Shown here piece after piece: positions 1 to 13,800 of a stretch of DNA of 64,000 bases. The stretch spans positions 29,311,849 to 29,375,848 of the forward strand of contig CM068586.1 in NCBI GenBank assembly GCA_035048485.1, in the 5' to 3' direction. The stretch comes from Pteria penguin (taxonomy: Eukaryota; Mollusca; Bivalvia; Pterioida; Pteriidae). The notes below the pieces were generated by a model that worked only from the letters and a program-made list of their open reading frames with translations, made no database searches and had not been told where the DNA came from. The translations under genes and the position numbers were made by a program. How positions within the stretch are numbered: the first letter of the stretch is position 1; each line of letters begins with the position of its first letter.

Positions 1-1671
1 GGTCTGAAATAGAATTTGACATATTTTCAATATTTGTGTTGACTTAATCACAGTAATGCAAAAATTGATGAATTCTTCCTTCCTGCATGACTGATCATCT
101 AGGTACTCAGGTGAGCGATATAGGCCGACTTGGGCCTCTAGTTTCTGCGGTCTTTAAAGGTGATGGATTAAAACTTGGTATATAACTTTATATTAACAAG
201 GGTCAATACCAGTTCGCATTTGAGGATGATTGCTTTGGTTTTGCCAGAGTTACAGCCCTTGAACTTGGAAATTTTCAAGGATTTTACAGTTTTTTCGGGC
301 TTTTTTCTGTAGTCTTTAAAGGTGGATGAGGGTCAGTACCAGTTCGCATTTGGGTATGATTGCTTTGGATTTATTATAGTTGTGCCCCTTGAACTTAAAA
401 ATTCTAAAAGTTTTACAGTTTTCTGGATTTCTTTATGCAGTGTTTCAAAGCATTTTGGTATGATAACTGAATATTGTTTCCTAGCCATTACTGAATTTCT
501 TTTACATCTATCAAGAACGAGTCAAGAATGTGCCCCCAAGGTCACTTTTAGCTCATGAACAAATTTTAGCTGTTATAGGTGTTATTTGTCCCATTAGGAC
601 AATTCTAGTTCAGACTTGAAACTGACAATGACATAAGATGTCTTGGATTAATGAATCATTTAGTGTAAGACTTCAAACTCAAACAGAAGTTAAGTAATAT
701 GATTAGTTCCATTATTTATTATACCCCCTGCAAACAAAGTTTGGGGGGGTACATTGGAATCACCTTGTCCGTCTGTCCGTCCGTCAATCTGTCCAGTAAA
801 CTGTAACCTTTAACTTTTGAACCAAAAGAGATGGGGTCTTCATACTACACATGTGTATTCCTTGTAGGAAGACCTTTCATTTGGTATCTAAATCTTTCAC
901 TTTGTCATCTTGACCTTGACATTTAAATTACTTTTGAAAAACTTTAACCTTGGTCCTAACTTTTGAACCAAAAGAGATGGGGTCTTCATAATACACATGT
1001 ATATTCCTTGTAGGAAGCCCTTTCCGTTGGTTCAAATATTTTTGCCTTGTGACCTTGACATTTGACCTACTTTTAAAAACCTTAACCTTTACCATAACTG
1101 TTGAACCAAAAGAGATGCTCAGATGGGGTCTTCATACTACACGTGTATTCCTTGTAGCAAGACCTGTCTGTCGGTACTAAAATCTTTGACCTAGTGACCT
1201 TTTTCTTGGTCTTTGCCCTACTTCAAACTTGTTGCTGTGGGGCTATTTGTCCTGTTAGGACAGTTATAGTGGTATTTGTTAAACATGAAATATTAAATTG
1301 AAAGTTACATTAGATGTAAATCAAGTCATGCATAGGTGATTGCTGTATTACATTTTAATGTATACAGCAAAGAAATACTTACAAACATATAGTGATAAAT
1401 GTTAACGTATTTGTGTACTTATTACAGAAAGAGAAGGGAAACAATTCTATGTAATCCCTCTTGACTTTTCAAAAATGTTTTGATAAATAGAATGAGTAGG
1501 AGTAGTGAAATTAAGCTTGTATTTTACATTTTTGGTGCATAAATTGTATTATTTTATAGTATGAAATATCCATCATAAATCATAAGATACAAACAATCCT
1601 CAATTAATCGTTGTTTCATTTTTGATATGCCTCAAGTGATACCACTTACATTGTAGTGTCTGTCTTCCCAG
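1..1671. repeat. Intron with three fragments of pearl-like/Helentron-derived repeats
   Basis: 105-143 is a conserved element end (GTGAGCGATATAGGCC ... TTGGGCCTC, a short GGCC/GGCC hairpin). 150-450 holds about two ~160-bp cores of the type 'TTTGGTTTTGCCAGAG ... CCCTTGAACTT'. A second end lies at 580-612. 722-1272 is a separate copy: palindromic head CCCCCTGCAAACAAAGTTTGG, a GTCCGTCTGTCCG run, three ~140-bp cores (each with GAACCAAAAGAGATG) and a terminal hairpin GTCCTGTTAGGACAG. No exon is recognised here. Assignment to pearl/Helentron-derived elements rests on architecture, not on a search. Confidence 0.55.
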
Positions 1672-1850
1672 AATGACATTCCAGAGGATGCTGTTGGTCC
1701 TGCAACTCACTATCATCAGCTAGACCTACCTCCTTGTGGAGAGTATATTGAAGTCTATGTGTCCAATGTTGTCAGTCCAGGTCTGTTCTGGCTACAGATA
1801 CGTGGCAAACACACGACCATAGCTCTAGAAAAACTCATGAACCAACTAGA
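1672..1850 (+). CDS. TDRD5: Tudor gene exon 1 (of those in window): N-terminal flank of extended Tudor domain
   Basis: The acceptor is TTCCCAG and the donor is GTAAGT. It encodes 59 residues plus two bases (phase 2 donor). The stretch EVYVSNVVSPGLFWLQI is the typical opening strand of an extended Tudor domain (consensus V-x-V-x-x-V-x-S-P-x-x-F-W-x-Q). The segment after it, through the next exon, is the linker to the Tudor core. The frame is open through the acceptor, so coding sequence continues upstream of the window. Confidence 0.85.
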
Positions 1851-4800
1851 GTAAGTTAATTTCTCCTTTGTATTTGGTATGTCCTTTATTATGTAGATTG
1901 CAGTACCTGATCATGAAGGATACATTATGTATTGTGGTCATTTGCGACAAAGATCATTTCATTTATTATTTAATGTCATCTTGTGAAGTAGTGCAATGTA
2001 TCAGGATCACTTTGTCTGGTGTCCATCTGCTGTCTGATAAGAGTCATTGGTGTTTAAAATGGGTAGCAGACACATGTATTCCTTCTAACACTGTAGTTAT
2101 TGTAACCAAAAAAGTTTTTATTTGCCTGAAAATATTTATAGAAATTGACCAAGTAACTCTAATCCATTGATGGGTTTATGTTTGTTTCAGGGCCACCTAC
2201 ACCTCTGCAAATGGAGAACGATACACAATACCTGACAATATGCTTTCAGTGGGTTTGTTGGTGGCAGCCATTTTCCCAGAGGACAGTAACTGGCATCGAT
2301 GTGTAATCACTGCTCCAATTAAAGGGCAGTATATTGAGGTGCCTCATTTTTCAATATTTGCTTAATTTCCATGCTTTTGTTAGCTTACCTGAGTCAAAGG
2401 CTAAAGTGAGCCATTGAATCAGCGTGTTGTCCAGTTGGCCAACCGACCGTTGTCTGTAGTCGTAAACTTTTCACATTTTTACATTCTTCTTCAGAACCAG
2501 TGGAATGATTTTTAGCTCTACTGGTGTCGAGCTCATGCGATGGTCCTTCGTCCGTTGTCCGGCTGTCCGGACATCCGTCCGTAAACCATTTATTTGTTCC
2601 CTCTTCTTCTCTGAAGGTATATGTCCCAGAGACTTAATTATGGTTTCATCTTGTTCGATTGGTGGTCTAGTTGTGCATGTGCAATTTTGGTCCAGTTCGG
2701 ACCCCCTGAGGTCTCACAAAGGGGCGTGGTTCCAAAATCTTGTTCCATCTTCTTCTCTAAAGGTATTTGCCTCAGAGACTTAATTATTGTCTCATCTTGT
2801 AAAGTAGATGGTCTAGTTATGCATGTGCCATTTTGGTCCGGTCCGGACCACTTGGGGTCCTAACAAAGGGGCGTGGTCCCAAAATTTTGTTCCCTCTTCT
2901 TCTCTGAAGGTATATGTTTCAGAGAGCTAATTAGGGTCTGATCTTGCTGGGTAGGCGGTCTAGTTGCGCATGTGCAATTTTGGTCCAGTTCGGACCCCTT
3001 GGGGTCCCACAAAGGGTGTGGTCCCAAAATTGTGTTATGTCTTCTACTATAAAGGTATATGTTCCCGGGACCCAATAACATTCTCATCTTGTTTGGCATG
3101 TGGTTTAGTGGTACATGTGCAATTTTGGTCCAGTTCGGACCCCCTGGGTCCCACAAAAGGGGTGTGGTCCCAAGATGTTGTTCCCTCTTCTTCTCTAACA
3201 TGTCCCACAGACTAAATTATAGTCTAATCCTGTTTGGTAGGATGTCTAGTTGTACATGTGCAATTTTGGTCCAGTCTGGACCACTTTGGACCCCCACAAA
3301 GGGGTGTGGTCCCAAGATTCTGTGCCTTCTTTTTCCCTGAGGGTATAAATCCCAGAGACCTCTTTGTGGTTTCTTCTTGTTTGGGTGGTCTAGTTGTGCA
3401 TGTGCAATTTTTGGTCTAGTCTGGACCCCTGGGGCCCCTCAAAGGGCGTGAGTTACCCATACAGAAATGACCCCAATTGTTATTCTCACTACAGTGTACT
3501 GTAATTTGAAAGGGGGGTTATAGCTTTGTAGACATATGTGCAACACCTCAACATTTGTATTTCATGTATGTATTTTTATCTTTCAACTATCTTCAATTTC
3601 CTCTCTTAATTATTTCCTGTATGGTTGACTTAAGATCGCAGTGTTTGTATGCTAGTCAGAATTGATTTTGGGCGAGTTGTCTTCTAATGTTTATATAACA
3701 GCGGCCATTTTGAATAAATTATTGAGAAAAGATCATAGTCCTAGAAAAGAAATAAGAGGAGAAAAACATTGAAGTGTAAAGTATGCATTCATATTTTGTT
3801 TGTGTAACTAGCAGCAGATATCTTCTCTTCTCTTCTAAGAAACGGATGAAACTACGGTCGTTGACCTCTGCATTTATTAGTGTAAAGCGGACGTCAAAGG
3901 AAGCACCCCAAGCTCTTGTCCACAAAGGCTAGGCGGGGCGGTGTTGACTGCTGGTGTTGTGCTTTTGGCCACTACGAAAAAGCGAATATCCAAAGTAAAA
4001 AATAAATGCATGCAATATCTTAAAGTTTTTATCAATAATGGTTGACCGAAATTATTTAATGCCCAGTAGTAGGCCGTGAATATATCATTTATAAAATAAT
4101 TATAGTAAGGAAACGGCAATGTATGAAGGGAAAAAAGTCACAACCAGTGATTTCCTCCAACATTTACAGTTTCATTTAACTAGGAATAACCAAAATATTG
4201 CAAGTAAAGGATGTTCACAGTATCCAAAAGTACGGAGGGAATCTGTTTTTTTTTTTAATAAACCATGTTCTTCGTGGTTATAGATATGCTGAACCAAGGA
4301 GCACGTAACTCTTCTATCTGCACCACGGTTCAGCGCTTACACTTTGCTATGAATTAATCATTGTCACTAGATAAGAATGGAACAGTGTGAATAAAACCAC
4401 CAAAAAGATAAATTGTGTATATTTGTAAATAAAATAAACACATTAGCCTACAGTGCGTTATGTCAAGTAATCTCCAGAATTTCCTCTGACTCATGAACTT
4501 TATGATGGCCCTATATATATATATATATATAGCACCATGTGATAAAAATTTTTACGACACTTTTACAACCAGATATTGGCAAAAAAGAAAACAGACAAAA
4601 GACATTATTAAACATATAACAGTGCCGTAAACTCCTCTTGAAATAGTATGAAGTCATTTCTCTAAAGCATTGACAGGCAATGAAAAAAAAAATGGGATAA
4701 TGATTTATATATGAATGTATATATGGCTAGCAAAAAAAATTAAGCTAGTCGGAAGAAAAACTAGTATTTGCATACTTTGTTTCTACACTTGAACCGACAT

Positions 4801-7800
4801 TGGGAAATATCGAAAAGGGGGGGGGGGTGTTACAAAAATACTTCATCCCATCCCCTGTTTTGAAAAAAGAGGGGATGGGGCACATGCCCCTTTTGCTACC
4901 AGAAGAAAAACTAGCGTTTTACTGCTTTGTTTCCACACTTTAACTGATATTCTAACTACTTGATGATAAAAAATCTTAAAGATTAAAGGGGGCAGAACAT
5001 ACCCCCCCCCCTTGATTTGAAAGAGGGGCACATTCCCCCGCTGCTGCCCCACCCTTTTAAAAGATAATAAGAGGAAACCAGTAGAGCTTTAGTCTCGACA
5101 GAGACTTCTGGTTTATAAAACGTAGTAGGAATGAAGTATTCTTGTCCTCAACAAGTGTTGTTGATTTTCATCCAGATCTGTCACAGGTGATGCCACCCCA
5201 GGCAAAAGTAGGTCACAGATAGTACCCTCCATTGACAAACTTATTCTTCAGATCAGCTGCATACATAGACAAACCGAATGCAAAGGAATGATATAGAGGG
5301 ATTTGTGAAGAAGTATTGTTGTTTTTTGGTTCTATTCCAAAATCAAAGTTTTGACGGTCTTTTCATTTTTTTTAGACTTAATGATTTCAATGCAGAAAAG
5401 TGTAAATTTTCTCATTTAGGTAATAACGATGCTTTAATTATTTTGTTTTAATAACAATTATAATCAAGAATGTTACTTGAAAGAATTTTGTCTATACGTC
5501 AGTTTTTATAAGCCCGTTGTAAAACGGGATGTATTATGTTATGGCATTATCTGTGCATGCATGCATGTGTCTGTCTGTCTGAGGTCATGTTTTGCTGACT
5601 TTTTTCGGCAGACTTTCAAGGTATTGGATTGAAGCTTGGCATATTACTTTATATCAACGAGGATCAGTACCAGTTCACATTTGGGCATAATTGCTTAGGT
5701 TTTGCCAGAGTTACGGCCCTTGAACTTAGAAATTTTCAAGGATTTTACAGGTTTCCGGCCTTTTTTCTGCAGTCTTTAAGGGTATTGAATTAAAACTTAG
5801 TATATAAGTTTATATCAACGAGGGTCAATAACATTTCGTATTTGGGTATGATTGCTTTGGTTCTGCCAGAGTAATGCCCCTTGAACTTAGAAATTTTCAA
5901 GGATTTTAGTTTTCTGGACTTTTTTCTGCAGTCTTTAAAGGTATTGAATTAAAACTCGGTAGATAACTTTATATCAATGGGGGTCAGTACCAGTTTGCTT
6001 TCGGGTATGATTTTCTGCAGTCTTTAAAGTTATTGGATTAAAACTTGGTATATAACTTTATATCAATAAGGGTCAGTGCCATTTCGCATTTGGGTATGAT
6101 TGCTTTGGTTTTGCCAGAGTTACGGCCCTTGAACTTAGAAATTTTCAAGGATTTTACAGTTTTCAGATCTTTTTTTCTGCAGTGTGTATAGGTATTGGAT
6201 TAAAAACTTAGTATATTACTTTATATCAATGAGGGTCAATACCAGTTTGCATTTGGGTATGATTGTTTGGATTTGCCAAAGTTAGGTGCCTTGATCTTAA
6301 GAATTTTCAAGGATTTAACAGTTTTCTGGATTTCTTTATGCAGTGTTTCAAGGCTTTGGATTAAAACTTGGTATATATATCTATGAAGGCCAGTACCAGT
6401 TTGCATTTCGATATAATTGCTTTGGATTTGCCAGAGTCATGCCCCTCGTTATATGAGTTATCTTCCTTTGTTTCGTGGTAATTTAAATATCCGTAATACT
6501 CAATTCTCCTATCAATGTGACGCCATATTTTATGGGCTTTTTCCAGCAGTCTTTCTCAAGATATTAAATTTATATTTTTATTTTTCAACTCTGCAATTAT
6601 AACAAACGTACATAAATAAACATTTATGGGCTTTCATTCCTGACTGTGTCAGTTAATTTTTTTTCTATTTTTTTTATTGCATACATGGAGTTGGATATTA
6701 TTTTATTGTATCCATGAATTTGGATATTATTTCACAGGATTGATGCCCATGACCTTGGACTAAGGTCATGACATATGTCAAAGGTCAAGATCACAAAGCA
6801 CTATATGTGTAAAACATCGTACAGGCCATCTTTCCATACCCTCTTTATGGATGTCAATAACATTTCATAGAATTAATACAAATTACCTAAATAATGTTTC
6901 CATTCTTCCAAATTAATCTCCTTAAAGCTAAGTGATGGGCATATACCACACTAGGCATTGCTCTTGTTGGATTTTGTATGAATTTTTTAAGACTGTCCAA
7001 AATAAAAAAAAATAAAAAAAAGAGGGGGTTATTCTTTCAACTTCTTCTTCAGAAGCACTTACATGATTTTTTCTGAAACTTGGTAGGAATAAAGTACTCA
7101 TGGTCCCTTGCAAGTGTTTATGTTTTTCATCCAGATCTGTTCCCAGATTTTTGAGCATTCCTTTGATATAAATTGTAGATTTACGGGTTTTGAAGTTAAA
7201 TTTGGCCTGTATTAACAATTGCTTAATGTTGATGATGATTTAGATTTTACTCTCAATTTTCGGTAGTTACAACACAATTAACAGGATATATATATATGTA
7301 TACATTTATCTGCAAATTTTCAAGCTGTCTGTTGAATAATCAGTTGTGTTCAGGTGAGGGATATAGGCCCACTTGAGCCTCTTGTGATTGTCTGACCAGT
7401 CCTGTGTAGTGGTCATTTTCATAGAAATGAAGTTTTATCTACTGTTAAAATCTTACTAAACTGGACATGTAAATATCATGAGCAAAGTGACTTGTAACTG
7501 GAAGACCACAGATTAGTACATTCATAGGAGCTTGGTCATAATGGCTGTACATGTGAGGAGATGAATGAAGGACATGCATGATTTGTTACATATCCTTATC
7601 AAAGTCATATTTTGAACTTTATATAGGTGGTATAGGTACAAAACAGCATAATATTAACTAAGTCTGTTAACTAGTAAATTGTCAAAATAGTTTATTAGTG
7701 CAGTATTTTCTTCCGTATGAACTCTCCAATGTAAAGGTACTTGTAATTGTTCTGTATTGAAAATCATTCATGTAAATGAATTTGTCTTTTCATTTCAGGT

Positions 7801-10800
7801 GTATTTTGTGGATTATGGTAATACATGCCTGGTGCATACTCACAACTTGCGTTTCCTTAGGTAAGATTTTTCTTACATTTGATGCCCCTCTCCCCAAGAA
7901 AAACTACTTCAGTAAATACTGTAGAGTAGATGGGAAAGTAAAAAGGAGATTGATTAGAGGAGTCATTCATTTTGGAAAAAAGAAAAATTGAATCTGTCCT
8001 CTACCTGATAGTTGTGAATCCCAATTAGGTTGGATTTTACTCCTAGTTTCCATGGTGTTAAATGGATGAGAATCAGAAGTGTTAGAGATTGAATTAATTA
8101 TTAACACCAATTCATAGCAGAATGACTTCAAAACTATAGGTCATATCCATTCACAGCTGGTCAAATGTGACGAGTGATTAGAATTACTGTGAAATATTAA
8201 TTATTTGTGGGGATCCAGTTTTCATGGTTACTTATACCCTTGAAATTACATTCTATGAATTACATATAAGTTTTAAAAATAGAATTTGCTTGTAGCTGCA
8301 AGTTGAAATTATACACCATCTTGGCTCATTGAAGGTTATGCATACATGTTAATTCCACACTAGCACAGCCATAATGTCAAAAGCAAGGAAATGATTGGTC
8401 ATATGTATATATAAGGACTATTGGATATAGATACATGTTGAATAAACAATGACCCAAGATATGGAAGTGAGCATTGATTGGTGTAGTGAATTTAACAGGG
8501 CAGTTAAATAATTGAGATTACTGACAAGGTAGTAGCTGTTAGTATTACAACATCTTATGGACAGTTTCTTTTCAGGAGGGAACATTTAAATTATCAGAAA
8601 TACTTTCCATGAAATGAAGAACCTGATAACTTGTGTTACATGGTAAAACCATGAAAATTGGAGACCATGAAAAAAAAATTCATAGAACTTTATTTCACAC
8701 TATATAGTGTATAATATAGGGGTTCTGTCAATACCATGTACCTTGTCTGAAAACATTTCAAATTCCTGTGTTTGTGTGAGGACTGAATATTAGCTTTCTG
8801 ATTATTAGTCACAAACTCTTAGATGTAATTCCGTGATTTCTTAAGTTGGCAATGTTTGGCTGGATTGCAGGACAATGCTTTTCTTTACATTGATGTATGC
8901 TTCACTGTTAACCATCAGTTTGGTTAAGTTTCAAGTTTAAGCAAAACCTCAAATTTGAAATTGATGCAGAGTTCATATTTTGCATATATAGAACATTTCT
9001 AAGCTCTTTTGACTGCAGGTGGCACTGTGTCATTGTGACCTACATTTCATGCTTGAGTAATTTTGAGATTTCATGCAGTTTTGCAGTTTAGTCATACCAG
9101 CTTTGTTAGTTTCATTTTTAATGTTAATTATTTTACAGATCTAAATACTTGAAACTGCCTGGGCAGGCTCTGCAGGGTAGATTGTCTAACATTCAGCCTG
9201 TATCAGAGGTTAGATTTTTGAAATAGACTAATAGTTATGAATGCTTCTTAATGTTAATTTATTCATTAAAAATAGTATTGATAATATGAAACAGGTAATA
9301 TTGAAAACTGACAGCTGTCTGTATAATATATACCACCTAGGATTAAGGGTGGGGGGGGGGAATCTTCAATATTTTTGAGCTTCATAAAGTTGCATGTCTT
9401 TACATTAAGCATATTGCATTGAGTGTACATTAATATAATTTGTAAAATGATCTTTTAAAATCAATTGAGATGTATCGTTCTATCCTTATTTTTAGAAATG
9501 GTCTATAAATGCTCGCAATAAAATGCTGCAGATGGTGGTAAATAAGCCATTGATAGCTATGGTCACATCCCAAAAAGTAAGTCTATAAACATTTAGAGTT
9601 AATGAGTGATTTTGACAAGTTCCCTGATATTTTTAATTTAGTGTATGAAAAGCGGATGTACACAATATGGTTTTACATAACTATAGCTGAAGTGTATTAC
9701 GGTTATGATACAATCATGCTCTCAAAGAACCATAACCATGGTGTCTAAAGCTTCTTAGTGTTGATACTTCCTGTGTGGCATGCATGTTTCACTAGTGAGA
9801 CCCAATCAAATAAGGTCAAGTGATCTTGTTACCTAAAGTTTGACCTACATTACAAAACAATTTATTAATACGGATATACCTGAAAGACAGTATTTTTATC
9901 AATATCATCATCTTGTCCCAGTGTTTTGTACCAAGGCATATGTGCAGTTGTTGGCTAAATGTAGCAATAGGATGGGATCATTTGTTGGATGACCCGGCTC
10001 CTAAGATCGAAATACAAGAATGCTATATGTTTTTAAATGTCCAAAAAGGAATTTTATGTTATCTGCTTATTTAATACATATATAAATTAAAATGGGATAA
10101 TTTACTATGAACTGCATATCTGTTTCTTTTCATTTACACCATCTGTGTAAGGATTGTGATGTCTCTTGGTAGATGTGAAATTCAAGTGATTTAATACTAG
10201 GTATATATGATGAAGTTTTATGCCTGGTAACTATTAAGCGGATTTATAGAAGATGAAACTCATTGAAATTCATATTAAGGTACAGGTAGATGCATTTTGA
10301 ACATTTTAAAATACTGTCAAAATTTGATATCTTGATTGTCAAAACTTCGTAAAACTGTGGAAAGCCACAGCATTTCTGTTCATGTTACATGTATTAACAA
10401 GGAAACCTAAAAACTCTAATCTGCCAAAATTGGAAGTGATTTTCAAGGTACCTTGCACTTCAAGCTATTGAATATCGACAGAATGTTTTTACTGTAAATG
10501 GAGCAGTGCCAGACTTGGAAGAAAATACAAAAACATGCTTTTCTTCAACTTTATATTTTGCACAAACTTTCATTTTACGGGAAGAAAATCTGAAAGGTCA
10601 CCAAGAAAACTTAAAAGATGATCAAAATATTCTAACATAATTTCTAATAAATAAAGAGTTGCAGTGGTCAAAAAGTAGTCTATATGGATACCAAAGTATT
10701 CCATTTCGGTATTTAAAAATACTGAGATGCTAAGATAGATTACTAGTTCATCCATTGTTCATCCATTCTCATACATAAGATAGAAAGGTAGATAATAAAA

Positions 10801-13800
10801 CATATACCATGATATCAATAAACAGCAATAAATGGATGTCATTAACAGTGTACAGTGTGATTTATTATGCAATTTAAAAGATAATTCCCACCATGTCTGT
10901 TTTAACCCATCAAGAATGGTAGGTGATTTTGGATTTGCAAAACATGTTTTGTGTGTTCTTAAAGGCGAGTTAGTGGAAAATGTGTAAGATCAAAATGATG
11001 TACTTTTCTCACCTATCATAACCCCGAATTAAACATTCCATGGAAACATTTTCTTTTCAGGATAACATTTTGTCTATCTGTCTGACGGATACATCTGGCA
11101 AAGAAGATATCCATATCAATGATGTACTTATTAATGAGGGGTATGCTGTATTCCAGCCAGACACCTATGACACAGATTTCATGCATAACTTAGACATTTC
11201 ACAGGTAAGATGTTATGTTGTTCAGACTCAATTAAAAGCTGAAATGAAGCTGTTCTGCCTTTTGAGCTAGATGGGTAAACAGGAAAGGTAAGTGAGACAG
11301 TCTTTCAGGATACTTGCTGAAGTTCTTTGTTCTTTTTGGATTCTTGTTTCTTCCATTCCTAAATGTTGGTTTCTACTTACAAAGGTGAACTAATCCTGAT
11401 GTGATGTTTTGATACTACATAAACAAAAATATATATTTTTAACTCACTTGAGCCTTTGGTTCAAGTGAGCTATAGTCATAGTGTGCCGTCCATTGTCCGT
11501 CCATCCGTTGTCCTTCTGTCCATCCGTCGTCACAAGCACCACAAGCAAAAGTAGGTCATAGAGAGTAACCTCCTTTGATAAACTTCTCCAGACTGGGTGC
11601 ATACACAGACAAACTGAATGCATACGAATGATCTAGAAGGATGTGTGAAGAGGTGTTATTATTTTTGGTTCTGTTCTGAAATCAAATTCCTGACTTTTTT
11701 GCAACATGTTTTTGGATTTGGTAATTTCAATGCAGAAAAGTGTCATGTTTCTCAGTTAATTGATAATGATGATTTCTTATAGACTGTTTTGATCTTAATT
11801 ATTGTAAGGAATATTGTTGTGAAAGAATTTGTCAATATCTCAAGTTTTGGATATTTTATGAATATTTTAAGACTTCCAAAAAAAAGGGGAGGGGGTCGCC
11901 ATTTTCCACATTTTCAACTTTTTCTGCAAAACGGTTGGATGGATTTTAATAAAGCATGGTAGAAATAAATAAATTGTGACCCCCTTCAAATTTTGTCCTT
12001 TTCATACAGACCTCTTTACAGGTGGTGCCACCATAGTCAATAGTAGGTCACAAAAGAGTACCTACCTTCGACAATCTTCTTCTTGATACTGGCTGTATAC
12101 AGAGACAAGTAGAATGCATAGAAATGATCTAGAGGGATGAGTGAAGAAGTATTGTCATTTTGATTTCCTTTCAAAATCAAATTTTGAAATGTTTTTCTAC
12201 ATTTTTTGGATTTGGTGATTTCAGTGCAGAAAAGTGTCATATTTCCTAGTTAATTGATAATTATGATTTTTTATGGACTATTTTGATCATAATTGTGGTA
12301 AGGAATGTTACTTTGAAAGAATTTTGTCATTATCTCAATTTTTTGACTTTCTATGAATTTTTCAACACTTCCAATTATGGTGTATAGGGACAATTATTCA
12401 AATTTTAACTTCTGCTGTTATATCACATGAAACATTTTGATGAAACATAGTATACATGAAGTAATATGGGTCCTCTATCAATTTTGTACGTTTTATCCAA
12501 ATTGGTCAACAGGGAGTGCCACTGGCTAAAAAATAGGTCTCACAATGGTACATACACCACTTGGTAATTAAGAAAGGAGAATAGTGGTTTAAATCCAGCT
12601 GTGATGAAAATTGTTTTCATTTCTTTACAAATCTAAATAAGTTTTTAGATGTTTCACAACATCCAACATGTGAAATTGGGCCATTTTAAAAGAAACAAAT
12701 CAGTAAAAATTCTCATTTTTCTATTTTTTTTATTTTTCATTTATAGCATTATGGCATTTCCATGGGATATAATAACTTCAGTAATCATGAATTGATTTTC
12801 ATGAAACTTATACAGAATACTCTGGTAAAATTAAAGAATATGCCTTTTGATTAGAAAATATCCCCTTTGTCAGTACAGAGTTATGGGTTTTTTATTTTTT
12901 TATTTTTAAACAAATTTAGAAAAGCATTAAAAAATCATTTCTCACTCAATCTCTTTCAAATTTAAATTTGTACTAGAATTATATATGAACTTTAATATAA
13001 ATATATATTACTGATTTTTATTTCTTCTGTAGTTTTATAAAGCTGGCATGGCCTAATGGTATCGTGCTGGACTCCTAATCGGGAGGCAGGGGTTCAAGTC
13101 CCGCTATGGTCATTCTGGTGTCCAATCTTTCGGATGAGACAGTAAAAACCGAGGCCCTGTGTCGTGGTATGCATGGCACGTTAAAGATCCCTCCCTGATT
13201 CGGGTGGGTCCGTTGCAACCATCAACTTCATTATTTTAATCATTTTCATGTTTTTTGTATATGGCATGCAATGTTTTGCACAGTCAGTATGTTGTATTCA
13301 AAACATAAAGACATTTTGGGAACTATGAGATACTATTAGATATTGTCAGTAATATCAGTTGCCCATCTTTATACCTACCTCTGATATATATTTTCATATA
13401 TATATATCTTTGCATGATGTCAGCAGGTACCTCCAAGGTCAAGATCACATTGAGCCTGTGACCAAAATGATGTGTGACCACTCTCTGGTCCATAAAACCT
13501 TAGCAGTTTAACTTTATGCTGCATATTACAGTTGTCCAGGATACAAGGATAGGTGATACTTCCAAGGTCAAAGTCTCAGCCAGTGACCAAAATGTGAAAT
13601 ATTCTTATGAATCTGCCTCATATTTCAGAGAGTTTTACTCTTGGCCAGAGGTTGTATTATGACCTTGACTACAGTCCGTATCTTGAATGTCAAGGTCACA
13701 ATTATGCTATATCTATGATTTTGATTTTTGTCCTGTTCCTTGCACTTATAATAATTTGAATCTGTTTTATTATGCACATTATTGTTACTCATGACAAAAG

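Noticed and set aside
2505..3419. Several overlapping frames on both strands with shared motifs (VHVQFWSS)
   Set aside because: They are encoded by the ~145-bp intronic tandem repeat.
13041..13110. Possible functional tRNA gene
   Set aside because: A and B boxes are present, but the cloverleaf is imperfect and the sequence continues into the SINE body shared by several copies; the same applies to 14899, 21001 and 38688.
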